From assembly GCA_910578035.1 (NCBI GenBank), contig CAJTOB010000047.1:1-23813 (forward strand): a DNA stretch of 23,813 bases. Reading direction: 5' to 3'. The translations under genes and the position numbers were made by a program. Below are positions 7,866 through 14,497 of the stretch, one piece after another (within the stretch, counting starts at the first letter, position 1; each line of letters begins with the position of its first letter). Below the pieces are notes generated by a model. That model ran no database searches and had not been told where the DNA came from. It saw only the letters and a list, made by a program, of their open reading frames with translations. The DNA is from an uncultured Muribaculaceae bacterium (GTDB lineage: Bacteria; Bacteroidota; Bacteroidia; Bacteroidales; Muribaculaceae).

Positions 7866-8070
7866 GAGGCTGTATCATAATCAGTAATATTCTAAAGCAG
7901 TAGGAGCGATTGTGTAGCAGCTACACAGCTGTTTGAGCTTTTTTAGGCTGAGAAGTAGCCGCATGGCGGCAAAAGAGCTGCGTAGCTGCGACATAATCTA
8001 CGAGATTTGTTGCAGCCACACAGCTTAACGTGTGTGGTTTGTGATTCCCCTACTGCATACAATAGATTTA
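7866..8070. repeat. Structured noncoding element between convergent genes, possible MITE/IS remnant
   Basis: This 205-base stretch has no credible gene. It opens right after the sigma factor stop with GAGGCTGTATCATAATC, which resembles terminal inverted repeats of Bacteroidales transposons. Inner inverted repeats are GCAGTAGG (7897-7904) with CCTACTGC (8049-8056), an almost perfect palindrome TGTGTAGC-A-GCTACACA (7911-7927), and CCACACA/TGTGTGG (8016-8022, 8031-8037). Motifs of the AGCTGCGTAGCTGC type recur. It lies exactly where two convergent genes need termination, so some hairpins may serve as terminators. Whether it is a dispersed repeat cannot be judged without a genome search. Confidence 0.45.
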
Positions 8071-8991
8071 TCAGTTGCCGAAGCTGAGGGTGGTCATATA
8101 TCCAGGTCTGCCGTAACCGTCATACTGCGAGGCGAACGACAGGCGGATAAACTGATTACCCGTGCCCCACCAAGTAGCCTCCATGCCGCCGGAGACGCTC
8201 TGTACGCTCACCGGCGCTCCATATGCACTTACGAGCGAAGCATAGGTGCTGTTATATCGGCTCATATCGTAGTACGTGGTCGGATACATGAATCGCGACC
8301 CGCACAGACCGCCGTGATTATTATAGAACATAAGGGCTTCGGGCCACATCATGTTGAGCATAGGCACATTATTGACAAATATCGTATTATTGTCATAGGC
8401 GCTTACGGTATATCCGTTGTTCACCAGAGCATTTATCGACAGATTGATGGTCGTGCCGAGAGCAATGCCGAGAATCGAACGGAACGGACGCCAGTGGTGC
8501 GACGGACGCCATTTTGGAGGAGGAGCCGGACGGAACCAGCCATGATGCGGAGGCATAGGCTTCATGTGACCGTGGTGATGCCCGGGGCGATGGGCAGCCT
8601 GCGGCGGACGCGGCGGACGGTTCTCAGGCCGATTGTGATTGCCACCGCTTATATTGCCCGGACGATTACCAGGACGGTTGTTACCAGGTCGATTATTGTC
8701 GGGTCGGCTATTACCGGGTCTATTGTTACCGGGCCTGTTGTTATCAGGTCTATGATTACCGGGTCGGCCATTGTCAGGGCGGGGCTGCGACGGACGCTGA
8801 GGCGTCGCCGGGCGGTCGTGACCGCCACCATTACCATGCGATGGCCTGCCGTTATTGCCTGGCCGCGAGGCGGGCTGAGTCTTTTGAGGCTGCTCGCGTC
8901 CGCGCTCGTTGCGTCCGCGGGCTTCGGCTACAGGGCACATCAAGGCCCCGCAAAGAAGCAAAATACCTGCACATCTGATTATTCTTTTCAT
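8071..8991 (-). CDS. Secreted protein with RPGN repeats, His-rich linker and conserved C-terminal domain
   Basis: I do not know a function. The protein has 306 residues. A signal peptide (MKRIIRCAGILLLCGALMCP, cleavage likely after AEA at residue 24) is followed by a low-complexity basic region and then a run of pentapeptides RP-G/D-N-x (residues 71-113). Next comes a His/Pro-rich segment (residues 130-165, HRPGHHHGHMKPMPPHHGWF) that could bind metal. The last 135 residues look folded, beginning ILGIALGTTINLSINAL and containing LNMMWPEALMFYNNHGGLCG, YYDMSRYN and YGAPVSVQS, and ending TTLSFGN. The overall design resembles uncharacterised secreted proteins I recall from Bacteroides. It lies opposite to its neighbours, between the sigma factor and the operon I assign to it. 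The opposite strand also has a long frame, but it lacks a signal peptide or recognisable domain. Confidence 0.75.
   Translation of the reverse strand: MKRIIRCAGILLLCGALMCPVAEARGRNERGREQPQKTQPASRPGNNGRPSHGNGGGHDRPATPQRPSQPRPDNGRPGNHRPDNNRPGNNRPGNSRPDNNRPGNNRPGNRPGNISGGNHNRPENRPPRPPQAAHRPGHHHGHMKPMPPHHGWFRPAPPPKWRPSHHWRPFRSILGIALGTTINLSINALVNNGYTVSAYDNNTIFVNNVPMLNMMWPEALMFYNNHGGLCGSRFMYPTTYYDMSRYNSTYASLVSAYGAPVSVQSVSGGMEATWWGTGNQFIRLSFASQYDGYGRPGYMTTLSFGN
8653..8781 (-). repeat. 15-bp tandem repeat encoding RP[GD]N[x] pentapeptides
   Basis: Seven consecutive pentapeptide units are followed by two four-residue units, all variants of Arg-Pro-Gly/Asp-Asn-Asn. They are encoded by degenerate repeats of roughly 15 bases (for example GGTCGATTATTGTCG, GGTCTATTGTTACCG on the plus strand). 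Unit loss or gain would stay in frame. Confidence 0.8.
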
Positions 8992-9070
8992 AAGCGTCGT
9001 ATTTATTTACTTTGATTGCAAAACAGACATAAGGTTTAGTAGTTTTAAAAATTTTCTTTCTGGCAGAATA

Positions 9071-9094
9071 GGACTTTTCAGGCACACCTGCGTC
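9071..9094 (+). promoter_or_regulatory. Candidate ECF sigma-dependent promoter of the TonB receptor operon
   Basis: GGACTT (starting 9071) and CGTCTA (starting 9091) with 16 bases between GGAC and CGTC match the classic ECF promoter pattern (-35 GGAAC-like, -10 CGTC). The 8992-9121 gap contains no TAnnTTTG box for the downstream gene, which argues against a housekeeping promoter. A start near 9100 would give a leader of about 20 bases to the ATG at 9122. This is a pattern match only. Confidence 0.5.
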
Positions 9095-9121
9095 TATAGG
9101 GTAAAACAATCACATAATGCA

Positions 9122-9664
9122 ATGAAAACAAAACTTCTGATTCTACTGTTCGCTCTTGGCGCATTTGCAGCCGAAGCACGTGAGCCTCAGCAAGGTTACC
9201 GAGGTTTCTTCGACTTCGACTTCCATTACTTCAGCCAAAAAACTCCGTGGAATGCCAATTCCGATTATCTCTACTTGAGCCTATCGACTTCACACGGCTA
9301 TCAGTTCAATCCTCATCTATATATCGGAGCCGGCCTCACTTTCGCAGGCGACAATATGCTGCCTTTATACCTCAACGCGCGCACCGACTGGAAATTCGGC
9401 AAATTCACACCTTTCGGCGACATAAAACTCGGCTATAACTTTACAGACGGTGGCGGAATATTCTTCTCGCCCTCTGTAGGATACCGCTTCAACTGGGGCC
9501 GCAAAGTCGGCATTAATCTCGGGGTCGGACTGACTGTGAAAGGATATAATGCCACTATTCTTGAAGTCAACACAACTCCCGACGGTTATGTGGGATTCGA
9601 AGAAATCGGAACAAAATGCAAGAACCGGTCATATCTAACCGTCCGTATTGGCTTAGATTTTTAA
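9122..9664 (+). CDS. Small outer-membrane beta-barrel protein
   Basis: The start at 9122 gives a signal peptide (MKTKLLILLFALGAFAAEA) and a mature protein of about 160 residues; upstream frame extensions lack any secretion signal in the right place. The mature part alternates aromatic and polar residues in barrel-like strands (YLYLSLSTSHGYQF, LYIGAGLTFAGDN, FTPFGDIKLGYNF, IFFSPSVGYRF, VGINLGVGLTVKGY). It ends in YLTVRIGLDF with the terminal Phe typical of outer-membrane barrels. Size fits an eight-strand opacity/OmpX-like fold. It is the first gene of the operon, four bases before the anti-sigma gene. Its role is unknown; co-transcription suggests it acts in the same envelope process as the TonB receptor. 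Confidence 0.78.
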   Translation: MKTKLLILLFALGAFAAEAREPQQGYRGFFDFDFHYFSQKTPWNANSDYLYLSLSTSHGYQFNPHLYIGAGLTFAGDNMLPLYLNARTDWKFGKFTPFGDIKLGYNFTDGGGIFFSPSVGYRFNWGRKVGINLGVGLTVKGYNATILEVNTTPDGYVGFEEIGTKCKNRSYLTVRIGLDF

Positions 9665-9668
9665 GTAT

Positions 9669-10112
9669 ATGAAACACGATGAAGAAATAATAGCCGTTGC
9701 CCGCAGATATCGGAGCGGCGCTTTCGCTGTAAAAGAAGGCTGGGAACGCCTCGGCATTGCCTCCACCCCCTGGTGGTCGGCAAAAAAAATTGCCGCGGCA
9801 GCAGCAATAGCAGTCGTTGTCAGTGCCACTGCAGGAATATTCATACACAACAGCCTGCAAGAACCGGCTCCCGCCGAGATTACTCCTGCCGTAGCGACAG
9901 CACCGCGTTATACGGTCCGCGCAATCGACTTCGAAGACGCTCCCCTCCCCCTCGTACTCGAAACGATGAAGGAAACATATGGTGTCGAAATCGTCAATAT
10001 CCCCGACAATGCCGATACCTTTAAACTCACACTTCACTACGAAGGAAACGCCGACGACCTCGTCGAAACCATCAACGACATTTTCGGCACTGAAATAGCC
10101 ATTAAAGAATGA
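9669..10112 (+). CDS. Minimal FecR-like anti-sigma factor with C-terminal DUF4974 domain
   Basis: This is a probable single-pass inner-membrane anti-sigma factor of 147 residues. Residues 1-36 (IIAVARRYRSGAFAVKEGWE) form a very short cytoplasmic part resembling the start of an anti-sigma N-domain. Residues 38-60 (KIAAAAAIAVVVSATAGIFI) are the membrane helix. Residues 84-145 (FEDAPLPLVLETMKETYGVE, then LTLHYEGNADDLVETINDIF) form a periplasmic DUF4974/STN-like domain. The central FecR domain of standard proteins (300-400 residues in total) is missing. Its ATGA overlaps the TonB receptor start, so the two are translationally coupled. The periplasmic domain would be the natural contact for the receptor's STN domain. 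Anti-sigma function is inferred from layout and family, and the short N-terminus is a caution. Confidence 0.7.
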   Translation: MKHDEEIIAVARRYRSGAFAVKEGWERLGIASTPWWSAKKIAAAAAIAVVVSATAGIFIHNSLQEPAPAEITPAVATAPRYTVRAIDFEDAPLPLVLETMKETYGVEIVNIPDNADTFKLTLHYEGNADDLVETINDIFGTEIAIKE

Positions 10113-12487
10113 TACGCATAGCCCTACTGATAACTGCAATCTGTATTTCCATCACCGCCGCCGCCCGGAAAGTGACAATCGACGCGACCGACCGCCCTGC
10201 AGCCGAGGTCTTCGGCGAAATCATGAGCCAGACCGGCAAAAACTTCGTATATTCATCTGATATCCTTAAAGATGTAAAAGTCACCGTCAAGGCTAAAAAC
10301 CGTCCGCTCAAGCATGTGCTCTCCGATATGTTCCGCGATACCGACATCACTTTCAAAATCCGCAAGAACGATGTCGTTCTCAAGCGCCGCAAGAGCCGAC
10401 GCCGCACCATGGTCGAAGTGCTCCACGGCACGCCCGATATTCCCCTTTCGAAGACCGACAAAAACATGCTCGACGAGATAATCGTGGTATCGCGTCTCGA
10501 AGCCCCCGCCGTCGAGACTGCCGAGGTAGGAGCCAAAAAGCTGACGGAGAAAGAAATAAAAAACACACCCGTGCTATTTGGCGAAAACGACGTCATAAAG
10601 GCGCTCCATCTGCAGCCCGGCGTCACCGAAGGCTCCGAAGGCATGGCCGGAATGCACGTGCATGGCGGCGGAGCCGACGAGAATATGTATATGCTCGACA
10701 ATGTGCCCCTCTATCAGATAAACCACTTCGCCGGCCTGTTCTCCGCTTTCAATGCCGATGCGATTCGCTATATCGACTTCTTCAAATCGTCTATCCCGGC
10801 CAAATACGACGGTCGACTGTCGTCATTCCTCGATGTCCGCACAAAAAACGGCACCACCGAAGGCTTCAGAGGCTCGGCCAAACTCGGCCTCACTTCGGGT
10901 GCGCTGAATCTTGAAGGACCCATAGGCGGAAAAACGAGCTATTCAGTAGCTCTGCGGCGCTCATGGTACGACGTTCTGAGCGTTCCCTTGCTGGCTTTAG
11001 TCAACTCTCAGAACGGCAGCGAGAAAATCAACTTCCATTATTACTTCACCGACCTCAATGCAAAGATAAACCACCGTTTCACAGACCGCACAAGCGCATA
11101 TGCAAGCATATATTTCGGCAACGACCGCCTGAAAACGGCCAATAAAGATTCCGACGGTGACTACGAGGAGAATGTCGGGCTGCACTGGGGCAACTTCGTT
11201 GCTCAGGCAGGAGTCAATCACAGATTCACGTCTGCGATGACCGCCGAATTCACCGCCGCATACACCCGCTTCTTCTCAAGTCTGAGCAATCAGGAAACCT
11301 TTATCGACAGGGGAATCAGAGAATACTCCGAAATAAAGACCAAAAACAATGTAAACGACTGGATTGCACGCGCCGACTTCGACTGGCAAGCTGCCGACAA
11401 CTCGCGTGTGCGCTTCGGAGCCGGATATACAATCCACTCTTTTATGCCCTCAACCACTCAGCGAACAAACTCTTATGCAGATGAAACCATAATAGTACGC
11501 GACTCAACCCGGACCTATCACGCCGGCGAAATCAATGCCTATATAGAAGACGACTGGAAAATCAACGACCACTGGCGTGCAAACGCCGGCCTGCATGGCT
11601 CATTCTTCCATATCGACGGCAAAAATCACTTCGGCATATCGCCCCGATTGTCGGTGAGCTACCGTCTTGACGAAAGATGGGCGTTCAAGGGGGCCTTCAG
11701 CCGCACGACACAGTATGTACACCAGCTCTCGCAGAGCTATCTGGCTCTTCCGACAGACCAGTGGATACCTATCACCGGCAAATTCAAGCCCCAGACAGCA
11801 AACAAAGTATCAGTGGGCGCCTACTGGCAGTCGGCCGACAGAAAATTCGAGATTTCAGCCGAGGCCTACTACAAAGACATGCGGAATCTCATAGACTACT
11901 GCGACGAATACTACCTCCGCCCGCCACTTGAAATGTGGGATACGCGCCTCACCTCCGGCAAAGGCTCCGCGAAAGGCATAGACATCAAACTCGAGAAAGT
12001 TGCCGGGCGCTTTACGGGCCATATAGCATACAGCCTCGCATGGGCCGACCGTACCTTCAAAGAAAAAAACGGAGGTCACACCTATCCGGCCCGTTTCGAC
12101 AACCGCCATACAATCAATATTCTGCTAAACTGGAACATAAGTTCAAAAGTGAGCCTAAACGCAGCCTGGACAGGCCATTCAGGCAACCGCTTCACCTTCA
12201 TGCCGCAGGACTGGGAGGGGCCCGACTTCACCGGTCAGTACTGGATAGCAGACACCCCGCTGCGCACCAGTATCAATAATTATCAACTGCCGTTCTATCA
12301 TCGCCTCGACCTGGCGTGCTCAGTGGCAAACCGACGCGGTTACTGGACTTTCAGCATATACAATGCCTACTGCCATAAAAACGTAGTGGCAATCGTACGC
12401 GACTCCGACAAGAATAGTCGGCCTGTGTTCAAAAAAGTTAGTCTTCTCCCCATAATCCCATCAGTATCATACACATGGATTTTCTAA
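10109..12487 (+). CDS. TonB-dependent outer-membrane receptor with N-terminal STN signalling domain
   Basis: This gated outer-membrane transporter has 792 residues. The signal peptide is MIRIALLITAICISITAAA. The STN domain (about residues 21-90: AAEVFGEIMSQTGKNFVYSS, VTVKAKNRPLKHVLSDMF) is the part that signals to anti-sigma factors. A linker with LDEIIVVSR (TonB-box-like) leads to the plug (about 145-245: ENDVIKALHLQPGVTEGSEG, ENMYMLDNVPLYQI, SFLDVRTKNG). The barrel follows and ends SVSYTWIF with a terminal Phe. It is shorter than SusC (about 1000 residues), lacks the carboxypeptidase-regulatory-like domain, and has no SusD partner. Instead it overlaps a DUF4249 lipoprotein gene by 13 bases, a pairing seen across Bacteroidetes. 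The substrate is unknown. Confidence 0.9.
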   Translation: MIRIALLITAICISITAAARKVTIDATDRPAAEVFGEIMSQTGKNFVYSSDILKDVKVTVKAKNRPLKHVLSDMFRDTDITFKIRKNDVVLKRRKSRRRTMVEVLHGTPDIPLSKTDKNMLDEIIVVSRLEAPAVETAEVGAKKLTEKEIKNTPVLFGENDVIKALHLQPGVTEGSEGMAGMHVHGGGADENMYMLDNVPLYQINHFAGLFSAFNADAIRYIDFFKSSIPAKYDGRLSSFLDVRTKNGTTEGFRGSAKLGLTSGALNLEGPIGGKTSYSVALRRSWYDVLSVPLLALVNSQNGSEKINFHYYFTDLNAKINHRFTDRTSAYASIYFGNDRLKTANKDSDGDYEENVGLHWGNFVAQAGVNHRFTSAMTAEFTAAYTRFFSSLSNQETFIDRGIREYSEIKTKNNVNDWIARADFDWQAADNSRVRFGAGYTIHSFMPSTTQRTNSYADETIIVRDSTRTYHAGEINAYIEDDWKINDHWRANAGLHGSFFHIDGKNHFGISPRLSVSYRLDERWAFKGAFSRTTQYVHQLSQSYLALPTDQWIPITGKFKPQTANKVSVGAYWQSADRKFEISAEAYYKDMRNLIDYCDEYYLRPPLEMWDTRLTSGKGSAKGIDIKLEKVAGRFTGHIAYSLAWADRTFKEKNGGHTYPARFDNRHTINILLNWNISSKVSLNAAWTGHSGNRFTFMPQDWEGPDFTGQYWIADTPLRTSINNYQLPFYHRLDLACSVANRRGYWTFSIYNAYCHKNVVAIVRDSDKNSRPVFKKVSLLPIIPSVSYTWIF

Positions 12488-13470
12488 GAAATATCACAGC
12501 CGCTCTGCTTGCTCTCGCCCTGACATCGTGCTACGAAGAGTTTTCGCCCAAAATCGACACCACACCGGTGCTCTGCATGAATTCTCTTATCACAGCCGGA
12601 CAGCCTATCGAAGTTGAGCTTAGCCGCACGTGGGTCTACAATGACCCCACATCACAAAACGACCACAGTGTAAAAAATGCAGATGTCCATATCTATGCCA
12701 ACGGCGAACTGCGCGATAATACTTATATCCCGCAGCAGGGCGACCGCATAAGGCTCGTAGCCGAATGCCCCGGCTACGAACCCGCCGAAGCAGAAGTGAC
12801 GGTGCCCTACGCAGTTCCGTTCTCGTCAATCGACTGCAAGCCGGTGCTCCTCTCCCGCTGGACAATGGACGTTCCGGGCTGGGATTTCGTCGAACAGATG
12901 TCATTCAACACATATTTCACCCTCTGCATATCTGACGTTCCCGACAGAACAGACTACTACCGCTTCACCTTCGAGGAGTTCGACAATGACAATGAGGCCA
13001 CCGACTTCCATATCGGCAGCTTCGAATACGAATCCGAACCTATCTTCAGCGAGCATATAGGAGCTTTCGAAGTCGTAATGGGAAGCACGGCATGGAATTT
13101 CCAGTTTTTTACCGACAGGCAGTTCTCCGGCAAAGACTACAAGATGCATATCAATTTCATGTTCGGCGCTTTCGCGGCAAATATGACAGAATTTGACGAC
13201 AGCGCCCTCGACTGCGGCTACATACTCACCTTATCGACAGTCTCAGAGAGTTTCTATAACTGGGAGATATACCGATGGCAAGTGTCAGAAGGCATTGGCA
13301 ACGATATGAGCGATGTCGGGCTTTCCGACCCTCTGATAAGCTACAGCAACGTATCGACAGGCGCCGGTGTGGTCGCTGCCCAGGCCTGCACATCGTATAG
13401 AATCAACATGGCCGATTTCCTGAAAAGCTGCCTTAAAGAAAGTAATCAACAAAATAACAAACCAGAATGA
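12475..13470 (+). CDS. DUF4249-family surface lipoprotein
   Basis: The 331-residue protein carries a lipoprotein signal with lipobox LTSC (Cys19). The residues after the cysteine (YEEF) are acidic, consistent with the Bacteroidetes signal for display on the cell surface. The N-terminal part resembles DUF4249: PVLCMNSLITAGQPIEVELS, VKNADVHIYANGE, GDRIRLVAECPGYEPAEAEV. Proteins of this family are encoded next to TonB-dependent receptors without SusD, and I infer a role as a ligand-capturing or lid-like partner of the receptor. The start lies within the last 13 bases of the receptor gene, and the stop overlaps the next start (ATGA). No catalytic motif is visible. Confidence 0.82.
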   Translation: MDFLRNITAALLALALTSCYEEFSPKIDTTPVLCMNSLITAGQPIEVELSRTWVYNDPTSQNDHSVKNADVHIYANGELRDNTYIPQQGDRIRLVAECPGYEPAEAEVTVPYAVPFSSIDCKPVLLSRWTMDVPGWDFVEQMSFNTYFTLCISDVPDRTDYYRFTFEEFDNDNEATDFHIGSFEYESEPIFSEHIGAFEVVMGSTAWNFQFFTDRQFSGKDYKMHINFMFGAFAANMTEFDDSALDCGYILTLSTVSESFYNWEIYRWQVSEGIGNDMSDVGLSDPLISYSNVSTGAGVVAAQACTSYRINMADFLKSCLKESNQQNNKPE

Positions 13471-13895
13471 ATAAATCAGTTCTTTCCATCGTAGCCCTTT
13501 TTTCGGCTATCAGCTTAAACTCCTGCAAAGAAGACGAACGAGTCTACATCGACTGGAGCATCACCACGCCCGCTCCCGAAGAATTCAACATACTCAATGC
13601 ACACGGTTTCGTTCCCGAGCTCATCATCAAGACATCGGCCGAAAGCGGCAGTGTCACTCTCGAAAGCCTGAATGCCCGCGAAGTACAAATTGAATATACT
13701 TCCGACAGATATGTGAGCTCCGAAATGGCCTACACCATCAGCAAAGCCGGCGACAACACTCTCCTGATAGAGTTCGAAGCTATCAGTAATCTCACCGAAA
13801 CACGCAATGAAACCGTGCTGCTTACCGCAAAGATAGGCAAGCAGACCGTGAGCTGCAATACTTTGATAACCCGTAGCCCGAAAGAACCCGCATGA
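13467..13895 (+). CDS. Small surface-type lipoprotein, function unknown
   Basis: The 142-residue protein has a lipoprotein signal ending LNSC (Cys20), followed directly by KEDE, a strong match to the Lys/acidic surface-export signal of Bacteroidetes lipoproteins. The mature part is rich in short beta strands (GSVTLESLNAREVQIEY, TVLLTAKIGKQTVSCNTLI) and looks like a single Ig- or BACON-like sandwich. It is coupled by ATGA overlaps to DUF4249 upstream and to a similar lipoprotein downstream. I do not recognise a named family. By position it is a candidate accessory subunit of the receptor complex. Confidence 0.72.
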   Translation: MNKSVLSIVALFSAISLNSCKEDERVYIDWSITTPAPEEFNILNAHGFVPELIIKTSAESGSVTLESLNAREVQIEYTSDRYVSSEMAYTISKAGDNTLLIEFEAISNLTETRNETVLLTAKIGKQTVSCNTLITRSPKEPA

Positions 13896-14332
13896 AATAT
13901 CTCGTTTATATCTTAATAGCTATTACGCTTGCAGCCTGCAAGGAGGAGGAGGCTGATTTGCGCTTCACTACAGAATCCAACTCCAATCCTGCGGGCATAG
14001 TAATCGATTATTTCTCGCCCGACCCTCTGCACTGTTCCAAGTCATATGAAATCAAAGCCAACGAACAAGGAGGCCGACTCGTATTGAAATGCACCAACCA
14101 GCCCGACATAATAGTAGTCGAAAGCTCTCTTGCCGGCGGCACTTACACCAACAAAGAAAGCGCATACAGTGTAAGCTACAGCAAAAACGAAATCACCTTT
14201 GTATTCACCCCTTTGGACGAGACCGAATCAAAAGTGTCCTACAGCCATATCAATGTCATTGGCGCCGGAGACCGTGGAGACTTAAAGACCGGCATAACCA
14301 TTATCCGCTTTTTTGAAAACACCACACCTTAA
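13892..14332 (+). CDS. Second small surface-type lipoprotein, function unknown
   Basis: The 146-residue protein has lipobox LAAC (Cys16) followed by KEEE, again a surface-export-like signal. The layout parallels the preceding gene: an N-terminal polar stretch, then a strand pair with a G-G turn (IKANEQGGRLVLKCTN, compared with SAESGSVTLESLN upstream), ending in a beta-rich tail (GDLKTGITIIRFFEN). This suggests divergent duplication, though pairwise identity looks low by eye. It is the last gene of the operon, followed 81 bases later by a strong hairpin. No function can be assigned. Confidence 0.72.
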   Translation: MKYLVYILIAITLAACKEEEADLRFTTESNSNPAGIVIDYFSPDPLHCSKSYEIKANEQGGRLVLKCTNQPDIIVVESSLAGGTYTNKESAYSVSYSKNEITFVFTPLDETESKVSYSHINVIGAGDRGDLKTGITIIRFFENTTP

Positions 14333-14413
14333 CCGCCATAACAACACTCCAAAGCCCAGTCATTAGGTTAAACTACTATTGCAAAACGAGGGCGTTCCAT
14401 CATAAATTTATAT

Positions 14414-14446
14414 GCAATAGGGGCGCGCCGAACGCGCCCCTATTGC
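14414..14446. terminator. Bidirectional terminator between the lipoprotein operon and GH36
   Basis: A perfect 14-base stem (GCAATAGGGGCGCG at 14414-14427 with its complement at 14433-14446) encloses the loop CCGAA. It sits between convergent genes. Short T/A tracts flank it (CTTTAG to the right, ATAAATTTATAT to the left), so it could serve both strands. Confidence 0.85.
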
Positions 14447-14497
14447 TTTAGAATACTATTGATCGACACAGTCTGTTTTTACAGAAAGGCCGTCTGC

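Noticed and set aside
8653..8781. Repeats considered as a CRISPR array
   Set aside because: Units are about 15 bp with no unique spacers and encode in-frame pentapeptides; no cas genes are nearby.
8032..9015. Plus-strand frame of 327 codons opposite the secreted repeat protein
   Set aside because: It lacks a signal peptide or fold-like pattern; the minus strand has a clear signal peptide and a conserved-looking C-terminal domain.
10109..12487. Calling the receptor a SusC with SusD partner
   Set aside because: No SusD-like gene is adjacent, the receptor is about 200 residues shorter than SusC, and the partner gene matches DUF4249.
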